From Shewanella sp. VB17 (GTDB taxonomy: Bacteria; Pseudomonadota; Gammaproteobacteria; Enterobacterales; Shewanellaceae), in assembly GCF_013248905.1 (NCBI RefSeq), contig NZ_JABRVS010000001.1:2604001-2668000 (forward strand): 64,000 bases of DNA, read 5' to 3'. Positions 28,010 to 35,892 of the stretch are shown in pieces (the stretch's first letter is position 1; each line of letters starts with the position of its first letter). The notes under the pieces are model-generated. The model was not told the DNA's origin, searched no databases, and was given only the letters and a program-made list of their open reading frames with translations. The translations under genes and the position numbers were made by a program.

Positions 28010-29008
28010 TTAATCAAGCTGTGATTGAATGTTTGAATACAAGTATTCGGCAAAGTCATCACCATGGTTCTCAAGCATTTTAGGGAACATCGAAATAGGG
28101 GTTAATCCAGGAAAGGTATTGACTTCATTGAGTAAAATTTCATTGTTTTCAGTTAAGAAAAAGTCGATACGGGATAAATGGCGTAACTTCATGCCCTTAA
28201 ATACCGTGATGGCGTAGGCTTGGATTTGCGTGGCGATATCCTCGCTAATATCGGCTTCAATTTGTGTTTCTGTTTGGCTATTGGCTGCGTATTTTTCATC
28301 AAAGCTGTAAAATGCATCGTGCGTACAGATTATCTCACCGGGTTTGGTCGCCACAACCTCGCCATTTAATTCATAGGTCGCGACTTCGAGTTCACGGGCC
28401 TTAATGGTTTTTTCGACAATAACATAAGCTGAGTAATTAAAAGCCTGTTTTAATGTGTCGCTCAGTTCCTCGATGCTGTCGACACGGTAGCAGCCGACAG
28501 ATGAGCCTTGCGAGGCGGCTTTAATAAAAAGCGATCCCCACTCAGTGAAGGCTTGCTTCGTTTTTGCAATGGATGTTTCATTAAACTCGTTGAGGAAGAT
28601 ATAAGGCGTATTGGGGATCCCCAGTGCGCTGAACCACATTTTAGCGGTTATTTTATTAAAACAATGCTTACTCGCCTCGGCATCGCAACCGAAATAAGGC
28701 AGCTTGATTAAATCCAAATAAGATTGAATATCGCCAGTTTCACCTGGGTAACCGTGAATACAAGGGATCACATAATCTACAGGCCATGCAGGCTCACCAT
28801 GGGTAAAACGCAGTTCTTTACGGTGAGTGAGTTCACAGCTTTTTCCATCTTGAGTAAGATAACGACCTTCACCATCGAGCTCTACTCTTAGCAGATTGAT
28901 CTGTGGAACTTTAGCTAAAGATGCTTCAACAAAGTTTGCCGACATGAGTGAAATAGCATGTTCATCGCTGCCGCCACCACATAGTAAGAGTAGATTTATT
29001 TGACTCAT
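28010..29008 (-). CDS. ddl: D-alanine--D-alanine ligase
   Basis: ATP-grasp enzyme that makes the D-Ala-D-Ala dipeptide for peptidoglycan. It has 332 residues. The N-terminal motif is GGGSDEHAIS, HGYPGETGDIQ is the substrate-loop region, and the metal/ATP site is EVNTFPGLT near the C-terminus. The gene stands outside the mur-fts cluster and next to a LysR regulator, so it is probably the stand-alone Ddl paralogue. Whether the chromosome has a second copy is not visible here. Confidence 0.9.
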   Translation of the reverse strand: MSQINLLLLCGGGSDEHAISLMSANFVEASLAKVPQINLLRVELDGEGRYLTQDGKSCELTHRKELRFTHGEPAWPVDYVIPCIHGYPGETGDIQSYLDLIKLPYFGCDAEASKHCFNKITAKMWFSALGIPNTPYIFLNEFNETSIAKTKQAFTEWGSLFIKAASQGSSVGCYRVDSIEELSDTLKQAFNYSAYVIVEKTIKARELEVATYELNGEVVATKPGEIICTHDAFYSFDEKYAANSQTETQIEADISEDIATQIQAYAITVFKGMKLRHLSRIDFFLTENNEILLNEVNTFPGLTPISMFPKMLENHGDDFAEYLYSNIQSQLD

Positions 29009-29247
29009 GTTCGCTTTATCTCCAGAGGTAGAATTAATTGCAAGATCACTATGGCGTAATGATAATTTATTGCAACTATTCTGAGACGATCTTGGGTCAG
29101 TTTTACATTGATAGCTGAATATCTATCCAAGCATTAGCTGAGGATCTGCATTTTTGTGACTGGTGAGATGAGCCATGTTTACAAACCGAACAAATATTGA
29201 ATGATACTTGCCCGGCTTTAGCAGGGTTTATTTAACCTGAGTTCAGC

Positions 29248-30156
29248 TTATTGAGTAAAATTGGCGCGATTTAATTTTTCCAGCAAGTGCTCAAGCTTGA
29301 TGATTTGGGTGTCATGTAAAGGAAACACAGGTTTCCGTGGCGCGCCGACATCAAAACCATTGTTTGTTAATCCCGCTTTGATTGTGCTGGGCAATCCCCC
29401 TTTTAAAATAAACTCTAAAATAGGTAATTGGTGATAAAAAAGTTCTCTTGCTAAATGAATATCACCTGCTTCACAAGCTTGATATAACTTGAGTGGCCAA
29501 GTGGAAATAAGGTTAGGAGCAGCAGTACACCAGCCTGTTGCGCCAGCAGCGAAGGCTTCGAGTGCCAGTGGATTACAGCCATTGTAAAAAGGCAATTCAT
29601 TGTTCGATAACATCCGTATTTTATGCATACGTTGTATATCGCCACTGCTCTCTTTGACCATGGTAATATTGTCTATCGAATTAAACATGTTGACGATTAA
29701 TTCTGGTGACATATCAATGCCGCTGGTGGCGGGATTGTTATAGACCATCACTGGCAGGCTCACCGCTTCTGCAATCGATGCGTAATGTTGAAAAATTTCA
29801 TCATCACAGAGTTTCCAATAGGAAGCGGGTAACACCATAATGGCATCGGCGCCCACGTCTTCAGCAATGCGTGCACGCTTAATGGCATTTTGCGTAGTCA
29901 GCTCAGAAATACCGACAATGACAGGTACCCTGTTGGCTATTTTGTTGATACAAGTTGAAGCAACGAGCGTCCACTCTTCATCATTTAAGTAAGCGCTTTC
30001 GCCCGTACTACCCAAAGGGGCAATGGCGTTAGACCCTGTTTGCAGGAGTTGTTCAATTAACTGTTCCAGTTTAGCAACATCAATGCCGCCAGTGTGAGTA
30101 AAGGGGGTGATAGGGTAAGTAATAATACCTTTGAATTCTATTGCATTGTGAGTCAT
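29248..30156 (-). CDS. DapA (dihydrodipicolinate synthase)-family aldolase/lyase
   Basis: A 302-residue TIM-barrel class I aldolase of the DHDPS/N-acetylneuraminate lyase superfamily. The Schiff-base lysine is Lys168 (MVKESSGD), the Tyr is at 139 (VYNNP), and the carboxylate-binding loop is GSTGE at 49-53. It is 28 bp downstream of a class II aldolase gene on the same strand and so probably in an operon. The pairing with an aldolase and a MocR regulator suggests a catabolic aldol-cleavage pathway, not lysine biosynthesis. The substrate is unknown. Confidence 0.8.
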   Translation of the reverse strand: MTHNAIEFKGIITYPITPFTHTGGIDVAKLEQLIEQLLQTGSNAIAPLGSTGESAYLNDEEWTLVASTCINKIANRVPVIVGISELTTQNAIKRARIAEDVGADAIMVLPASYWKLCDDEIFQHYASIAEAVSLPVMVYNNPATSGIDMSPELIVNMFNSIDNITMVKESSGDIQRMHKIRMLSNNELPFYNGCNPLALEAFAAGATGWCTAAPNLISTWPLKLYQACEAGDIHLARELFYHQLPILEFILKGGLPSTIKAGLTNNGFDVGAPRKPVFPLHDTQIIKLEHLLEKLNRANFTQ

Positions 30157-30184
30157 GTTTATTCCTTATTGATAATGTGTGGTG

Positions 30185-30964
30185 TTATGCCAAGCAATCT
30201 TGATGAGTGCGCAGTGTACGTCTTGCGTAATAAGCAAAAAATGCTTGGTAACGTTTCGAGGTTGAGATCCAGTCATGGGCTTCTTTGGCAAGTTCGCTTT
30301 TGATCGGTTGGATACTCCCAGCCGCCATCGCCGTGAGCTGCATTTTGGCGGCTTTCTCTATTAAATGTGCCAGCATGAGTGCTTCTTCAACCGTGCGCCC
30401 GGTGACGAGTAAACCGTGGTGTGCCAGTAATAGCGCGCGTTTATCGCCTAGTGCTGAGGAGATCATCACGCCTTCTTCGTTACCGACCGGGATCCCCGGC
30501 CAATCGGCCAGAAAAGCACAGTCATCAAACAGCGGACATGTGTCCATATGAGAGATCACCAGAGGTTGCTCTAACATGGACAATGTCGCGACGTGAAAAG
30601 GATGAGTGTGAATGATGCAGTTTATTTCAGGGTGTTCTTTATAGACCCAAGTATGGAAGCGATTAGCAGGGTTCGGCATGCCTTGCCCAGAGAGGCGATT
30701 CAAGTCTTGATCGACCAACAATAAGTTAGATGCACTGATCTCATCAAACCCTAAGCCTAATTGTTGGGTGTAGTAACAGTTGGGCTCACTGGCACGGGCT
30801 GTGATTTGCCCTGCGAGACCTGAGTCATGGCCCGCATCAAATAAAATACGGCAGGTGAGGGCCAATTTTTCAGTGGTGCTCCAATCAGGGATGGATAGAA
30901 ACTCATCCATTTTTTTATGTGAATCAATAACTAAGTCTTCTTTGGTGCGAGTTAAACTGGTCAT
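30185..30964 (-). CDS. Class II aldolase/adducin-family protein
   Basis: A 259-residue zinc-dependent aldolase-type protein. The metal ligands are visible in IIHTHPFHVATLS and in LLAHHGLLVTGRTVEEA. An open frame runs upstream to 31276, but the ATG at 30964, with AAGGA before it, gives the family's usual length and a clean N-terminus. Relatives include L-fuculose- and L-ribulose-phosphate aldolases/epimerases, but the exact reaction cannot be assigned. It is the first gene of a two-gene unit with the DapA-like gene, divergent from the MocR regulator 127 bp away. Confidence 0.85.
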   Translation of the reverse strand: MTSLTRTKEDLVIDSHKKMDEFLSIPDWSTTEKLALTCRILFDAGHDSGLAGQITARASEPNCYYTQQLGLGFDEISASNLLLVDQDLNRLSGQGMPNPANRFHTWVYKEHPEINCIIHTHPFHVATLSMLEQPLVISHMDTCPLFDDCAFLADWPGIPVGNEEGVMISSALGDKRALLLAHHGLLVTGRTVEEALMLAHLIEKAAKMQLTAMAAGSIQPIKSELAKEAHDWISTSKRYQAFFAYYARRTLRTHQDCLA

Positions 30965-31091
30965 GTTATGTTCCTTTTTAGCAAATGGAGTCAATTGACA
31001 TAAGTAGAATATATGGTCATAGTGCAGCAACATCTGGAGTGAAAAAACCTCCAGTTTTTTAATTTGTACGGGTCCAGATAGAGGGCGTTCA

Positions 31092-32594
31092 ATGACAGCA
31101 AACAAGCCTGTGAGTTTACGCAATTGGCATTTGAACATGACGCTTGAAAGAAGCGGTGGTGTGTCGTTGCATCTACAACTGGTACAGGCGGTGGTTAATG
31201 AAGTGTGTAAAGGCCGCTTATTACCCGGTTCCCCTTTGCCCGGCACGCGTAAAATGAGTGATGATTTGGGGGTCAATCGTAAAACCGTGGTGCAAGCTTT
31301 TGAAGAGCTCCAGGCTCAAGGTTGGATCGAGACTCAGCCAAGGCGCGGCTCTTTTATTAGTCAAAAACTGCCGATTTTTACTAGCCACCAAGCACCGATT
31401 GTGGAACCTACACCGTTTCCATTATCGTTAATTGAGTCTGGGCTGGAAACCTATGCACTGTCAGTGAGTCCTGTTAAACCAAGTCGATGGCAATTCAGTG
31501 ACGGTGTACCGGACACAAGATTGGTGCCGTTCGATGTATTGTCACGCGCGTTTAGGCGCGCATTACTGATTTCAGCTCGTGCCAATCGTTTGGCTTATGA
31601 TGATGCTAGGGGAAATCTCTCATTGCGAAGCGCCATCGCTGATATGTTACGTCAAGAGCGGGGAATGAGTGTCAGCACTGAGCAGGTATGCATCATTCGT
31701 GGCAGTCAAATGGGGATTTATTTAAGTGCACGGCTACTGTCGAATCACACGGGTTGCGTGGTGATGGAGAAACTCAGTTACCCACCAGCCCGTGAGGCGT
31801 TTGAATCATTTGGTGTTGATATTGCGTATGTCGATCAAGACGATGATGGCATGAGTCTCGATGCCCTCGAGCAAATGTGTGTTCAGCGCGAGATCAGTGC
31901 GGTTTACACCACGCCACATCATCAATTTCCCACCACCTGCATGCTGTCACTTGAGCGCAGGATCCGTTTGTTGGCTTTGGCTGAGCAGTATAATTTTATC
32001 ATTATTGAAGACGATTACGATCATGAGTTTCATTTTTCTCATAAGCCTATGCTGCCATTGGCGAGCATGGAAACCGCTGGGCGGGTGATACACATTGGCT
32101 CGTTGTCGAAAATATTGGCCCCAGGGCTTCGCCTTGGGTACATGGTCGCGCCAGAAGGGTTTATTCAGCGTTGCGGGCGAGAAATTTTATTAATCGATCG
32201 TCAAGGCAATGCGGTGACAGAGCTTGCAGTGGCAGAGCTGATGGTCAATGGACAGATGAAGAGGCATATTCGGCGAGCCTTGAAAGTGTATCAGTTACGG
32301 CGTGATCATGCGGTTAAACGGGTGCGAGAAATATTGCCGATGGCGCGATTCAATGTGCCTTCAGGTGGGTTGGCGTTGTGGTTATGTTTTGATGAGCAAC
32401 TGAATATGGACAAGCTGCAAAAGGAGGCGAAGGAGCTGGGTTTATCAGTTTTGTTAGGGGATTTATTCTCAGGGCTTAATGACAAAACCCATGCATTAAG
32501 GCTTGGCTATGCCGATCTTAATGAAACTGAATTTGATCAAGCACTCATGTGTTTATCTCATGCGATAGCGAAGCAAGAGATCGCACCGACTTAA
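31092..32594 (+). CDS. MocR-type (GntR plus aminotransferase-fold) regulator
   Basis: A 500-residue fusion. The N-terminal GntR winged helix (about residues 20-95, PGTRKMSDDLGVNRKTVVQ) joins a class I aminotransferase-like domain. The PLP lysine is retained (Lys340 in GSLSKILAPG). MocR proteins such as PdxR and GabR sense a PLP adduct of a substrate. Divergence from the aldolase/DapA-like pair makes those genes its likely targets. The ribosome binding site AGAGGG supports the start. Confidence 0.88.
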   Translation: MTANKPVSLRNWHLNMTLERSGGVSLHLQLVQAVVNEVCKGRLLPGSPLPGTRKMSDDLGVNRKTVVQAFEELQAQGWIETQPRRGSFISQKLPIFTSHQAPIVEPTPFPLSLIESGLETYALSVSPVKPSRWQFSDGVPDTRLVPFDVLSRAFRRALLISARANRLAYDDARGNLSLRSAIADMLRQERGMSVSTEQVCIIRGSQMGIYLSARLLSNHTGCVVMEKLSYPPAREAFESFGVDIAYVDQDDDGMSLDALEQMCVQREISAVYTTPHHQFPTTCMLSLERRIRLLALAEQYNFIIIEDDYDHEFHFSHKPMLPLASMETAGRVIHIGSLSKILAPGLRLGYMVAPEGFIQRCGREILLIDRQGNAVTELAVAELMVNGQMKRHIRRALKVYQLRRDHAVKRVREILPMARFNVPSGGLALWLCFDEQLNMDKLQKEAKELGLSVLLGDLFSGLNDKTHALRLGYADLNETEFDQALMCLSHAIAKQEIAPT

Positions 32595-32656
32595 TCAATA
32601 CCTTAAGTGGCATATTAAGTCGGTTAGATGTTCTCATAAGATTATTTGATTCATTT

Positions 32657-33883
32657 TTAATTGGATTGATGAGGGGGTATTTCTATCACCAGTGAAGGGC
32701 GTTGCTGCATTTTTTCTCTTGCTTTACCGACAAAATGACTAATGGCAATAGTGATAATACCGGCTAACATGCCCCACAGCGCAGAGCCAATGTTCCACAA
32801 ACTGAAGTCCGACGCGGTGACTAAAAAGGTCATCAGGGCCGCTTCTTTATATTGAGTTTCGATAAATGCGTGTTGTAAGCTGCTGCCTATGGTTGAAAAG
32901 AGTGCGATACCAGCAAGGGCCAATATCAGTGCTTGGGGCAGTGACTGAAACAGGGTCATTAAACTGAGTGCGCCTATTCCCATCAATAGATAAAAGCCGC
33001 CAGTGCTCACCGCCGCCCAGTATCGTTTGTTTGGGTTTGAATCGGCCTCAGGCGTCATGCAAATGGCGGCGGTTAAGGCTGCCAGATTGATGGCGAACCC
33101 GCCGAAAGGAGCGATCAGAATATTCACTAAGCCAGTGATGGTCATTATTTTTGAAATCGGAGGCCTATATTTATGGGCATTTAAGATGGCAATCCCTGGG
33201 ATATTTTGTGTGGCCATGGTGATTAAAAAGAGCGGGACACCTATGTTGAGTGCGGCGGCGAAGTGCCATTCTGGCTCGATATAAATCAGCTCGCTGACGG
33301 TCCACTCTAGTTGAGGGATAACAAACAATCCTTGCTGCCAAGCCAGTGTCGTGCCGACGACTAAGATGGCGAGCATCGCAAAACTCGGCATGATTTTTTT
33401 ACACACCAGGTAAACGATTAGCATGGTGAGTACTAAAAAAAGCTGCTGCTGCATCAGGTTAAACACATTGATGCCAAAAGAGAGCAATATTCCCGCTAAC
33501 ATGGCACTGGCTATTTGTTGCGGTACCTTGTTGATGATTTTTTCAAACCAACCGGTGAGGCCAGACACAGTGATTAAGCCAGCAGAAACGATAAACGCGC
33601 CGACGGCCTGATTGATGGTAAATCCTTGAGCACTGGTGATCAGTAGCGCAGCCCCTGGCGTCGACCAGGCAATCAAGATAGGGACACGGTAATAGAGAGA
33701 TAAGCCAATAGAGGTGACGCCCATGCCAAGCCCTAAAGCAAAAATCCAACTCGACACCATGGTTAAATCAGCGCCTAAGTTAACCGCGGCTTGATAGATC
33801 AAGGCCACTGAACTGGTGAAGCCCACTAAAGCAGCAATAAAACCGATATTGATTCTATTTAATATGAGTCCGGTGTTATACAT
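32657..33883 (-). CDS. benE: BenE-family benzoate/aromatic acid transporter
   Basis: A 408-residue polytopic membrane protein (about 12 helices) of the benzoate:H+ symporter family. GFTSSVALIYQAAVNLGAD lies near the N-terminus, and GFAINLAALTAAICMTPEAD is a family hallmark near residue 270. The frame is open to 33970, but I placed the start at ATG 33883: earlier codons would cross the palindromic operator region. Benzoate itself is not proven as the cargo. Divergent from the cupin-XRE regulator. Confidence 0.82.
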   Translation of the reverse strand: MYNTGLILNRINIGFIAALVGFTSSVALIYQAAVNLGADLTMVSSWIFALGLGMGVTSIGLSLYYRVPILIAWSTPGAALLITSAQGFTINQAVGAFIVSAGLITVSGLTGWFEKIINKVPQQIASAMLAGILLSFGINVFNLMQQQLFLVLTMLIVYLVCKKIMPSFAMLAILVVGTTLAWQQGLFVIPQLEWTVSELIYIEPEWHFAAALNIGVPLFLITMATQNIPGIAILNAHKYRPPISKIMTITGLVNILIAPFGGFAINLAALTAAICMTPEADSNPNKRYWAAVSTGGFYLLMGIGALSLMTLFQSLPQALILALAGIALFSTIGSSLQHAFIETQYKEAALMTFLVTASDFSLWNIGSALWGMLAGIITIAISHFVGKAREKMQQRPSLVIEIPPHQSN

Positions 33884-33912
33884 ATGCTTCCCTGTGTATG
33901 CTAAAATCAACC

Positions 33913-33969
33913 TGTGCGTAATAACGCACAATTGGGGCGACAAAATAACACCGTACGTGATAACGCACA
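33913..33969. promoter_or_regulatory. Two palindromic operator candidates between benE and the XRE gene
   Basis: The first is a perfect 7-4-7 palindrome, TGTGCGT-AATA-ACGCACA (33913-33930). The second (33952-33969) is CGTACGT-GATA-ACGCACA, with one half-site identical and the other matching in five of seven. They are 39 bp apart centre to centre and lie between the two start codons. The adjacent cupin-XRE protein is the obvious binding candidate, which would mean autoregulation and control of benE. This is inference. Confidence 0.7.
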
Positions 33970-33977
33970 AGGGGATG

Positions 33978-34517
33978 ATGATTAATACTCATATTAACGA
34001 CACCTTAGGGACACGGCTAAAAGAGGCCCGCAGTGTCAAAGGCTGGAGTTTAGACAAAACCAGTCTATACACTGGGGTGTCTAAAGCCATGTTAGGCCAA
34101 ATAGAACGGGGAGAGTCCAGTCCAACGGTGGTCAAATTGTGGAGTATCGCCAATGGTTTTACTCTCCCTCTGTCATACTTTATTGACGATCTTGGCCAGA
34201 CAGACAGGCCAAGTGTATTAAGTAATGCAGAGCAAGATATTCAAGTGTCCATTCTCTGTCCCTATGATGATGTGACCCAATTGGAAGTGTTTCAAATTAT
34301 CTTATTTCCTCAGCGAGCGCACATTTCACCGCCGCATAACCAAGGAGTCATTGAACATATTTTGGCCATTGATGGCAGCATGGAATATTACTTAAATCAA
34401 GCGTGGCACACGGTCGAGCAGGGGACGGCGGTAAAGTTTTGTGCCGCTCAGACCCATGGCTACCGTAACATGAGCGACAAATCGGTGATGATACACAATA
34501 TTATTCGTTATACTTGA
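33978..34517 (+). CDS. XRE-family regulator with C-terminal cupin domain
   Basis: A 179-residue protein. The N-terminal helix-turn-helix (TSLYTGVSKAMLGQIERGES) joins a cupin domain (about residues 105-179, with PPHNQGVIEHILAIDG and QTHGYRN). Such HTH-cupin proteins usually sense a small metabolite and repress a divergent transporter or enzyme. Start ATG 33978 (or 33975) follows an AAGGGG tract that overlaps the last operator, so binding could also block translation initiation. Longer in-frame starts upstream run through the operators and are rejected. Confidence 0.85.
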   Translation: MINTHINDTLGTRLKEARSVKGWSLDKTSLYTGVSKAMLGQIERGESSPTVVKLWSIANGFTLPLSYFIDDLGQTDRPSVLSNAEQDIQVSILCPYDDVTQLEVFQIILFPQRAHISPPHNQGVIEHILAIDGSMEYYLNQAWHTVEQGTAVKFCAAQTHGYRNMSDKSVMIHNIIRYT

Positions 34518-34644
34518 AACAGTATTGTCGACAAAAGTCGCTAGTAATGTCAATAAAAAGTGACTATTAGGATTTAAATGTTTAAATGTTTAAATTGTCG
34601 ACAATGTATGTTTAAATTCTCCTCCTAAACTAGAGGAGTTATCG

Positions 34645-35343
34645 ATGAATAGTTATCATGTATTTGGCACGATCAATACGTTTTTTACTGTGATTAGTGT
34701 GTACGGTGTTTATTCGCAGCTAAACACCATTTGGCGCAGAAAGATCAACATTGATATCGCAGAAACACCAACGGCACTGCTATCAATAAATCAATTTACT
34801 GTCAGTTATTTAGCCTATTTTTCTTTTTTTATATACGGTTATTCGATAGAACCCTTTAATCATTATATGGTATGGCCTCGATTAATCGCGACCTTAATCG
34901 TCGGCACTATTTTGTATGAAATATGGCGAGATAGAAAAGACAGGCGTTCGTGGTGTGTCTTTTTGTGTTCGATAATCTGTCTACTGCTGGGAATGGCAGG
35001 ATTGTTTTGGGGACATACCTTTGTTGATGAGGGCCGTCAAGTGTCGACAATCATCATAGTGGTTATTTCATTGCTAATAGCGCAGGGCTACTTTCATCAA
35101 ATTCGCCTTATTGTGAGATCGGGTAGCACAGGGGCTGTTGATTTGAAAATGAGCCAATTTATCTTCATGATGGATATATCGACGATTTTATTTGCATTGA
35201 GCATGGGAATGTCAATCGGCTGGCCATTGATGCTGCTCGCCATCACCAGTGCAACCACCAAAATAGTGATCATGTATTTGTTTCATTGGGTTAACACTAG
35301 TGACATTGCTCAACACCGAAGGGAATATTATCTAAGATCCTAG
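34645..35343 (+). CDS. PQ-loop/SWEET-like multi-span membrane protein
   Basis: A 232-residue integral membrane protein with about seven hydrophobic helices. The first helix ends in VYGVYSQLNTIWRRK, which resembles a PQ-loop. A second related element lies near residues 165-185 (STGAVDLKMSQFIFMM), as expected for tandem PQ-loop bundles. The family includes sugar and amino-acid transporters of the SWEET/MtN3 type. Function is unknown, and it is not clearly in an operon with the XRE gene 127 bp upstream. Confidence 0.6.
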   Translation: MNSYHVFGTINTFFTVISVYGVYSQLNTIWRRKINIDIAETPTALLSINQFTVSYLAYFSFFIYGYSIEPFNHYMVWPRLIATLIVGTILYEIWRDRKDRRSWCVFLCSIICLLLGMAGLFWGHTFVDEGRQVSTIIIVVISLLIAQGYFHQIRLIVRSGSTGAVDLKMSQFIFMMDISTILFALSMGMSIGWPLMLLAITSATTKIVIMYLFHWVNTSDIAQHRREYYLRS

Positions 35344-35362
35344 CCGTGAGTGCTAGGATCTT
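35334..35362 (+). terminator. Hairpin overlapping the stop codon of the PQ-loop gene
   Basis: An 11-bp perfect stem (AAGATCCTAGC with GCTAGGATCTT) and a 7-nt loop. The stop codon lies inside the stem. Only a weak T-rich tail follows, so this may be an mRNA-stabilising hairpin instead of a full terminator. Confidence 0.6.
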
Positions 35363-35892
35363 AATTGATTCCCTATCGCTTCCTATTCCTGTCCAACATG
35401 ATTAATTTTAATAGGGCTTATGGCGCGTGGTTTGTCGTTGTTGCGAGTTTCCCATGGGCGCGTTTTACTACACACAAAATAGTTCGTCACTTTCAATGTA
35501 ATCCCCACATCCCTCTTGAATCGATATTTATGCTGTAAATTGGTTTTTATTTAGCCAATATATCTTAAATTTAATAAATATAGCGTTTTTATTAGCTGAA
35601 ACTAATAACCATTCAAATTTTGTTAATAAATTGTCGTAAATATTATGAGTTACTTATTTTAGTATTGCCTTGTTTTTTGTGTTTCTTAAGTTGTATTTGT
35701 TTTTCATGTGTGGATAATGCTCTTCGAAATTCACATCTTAACGACATAAGTATTATTTCTTGTGCTTATGTCGTTCTATATGTCGCAAGTACGTGACTAA
35801 TTCGATAAAACTGATTGTTCTTTTAAGGCGATAACTTTATCTTTTTGTAAATTTAAATCAACAAAATCAATAAATAATACTGAGGTTTGTAA
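35363..35892. other. AT-rich intergenic region upstream of the haemagglutinin locus
   Basis: About 530 bp with long A/T runs and no gene. It presumably carries the promoter of the split haemagglutinin genes. No POTRA/TpsB-type gene, IS end or tRNA is seen here. Confidence 0.5.

Noticed and set aside
28010..30964. ddl, the DapA-like gene and the aldolase as one cell-wall/lysine operon
   Set aside because: There are about 240 bp between ddl and the DapA-like gene, and the latter pairs with an aldolase and a MocR regulator, which fits catabolism better.
30185..31276. A 363-residue version of the class II aldolase
   Set aside because: The extra 104 N-terminal residues run through the divergent promoter and the start of the MocR gene and look non-coding. 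ATG 30964 has a proper ribosome binding site.
33816..34517. A 233-residue version of the XRE regulator, and a longer benE (to 33970)
   Set aside because: Both would read through the operator palindromes and overlap each other. The shorter starts give normal family lengths.
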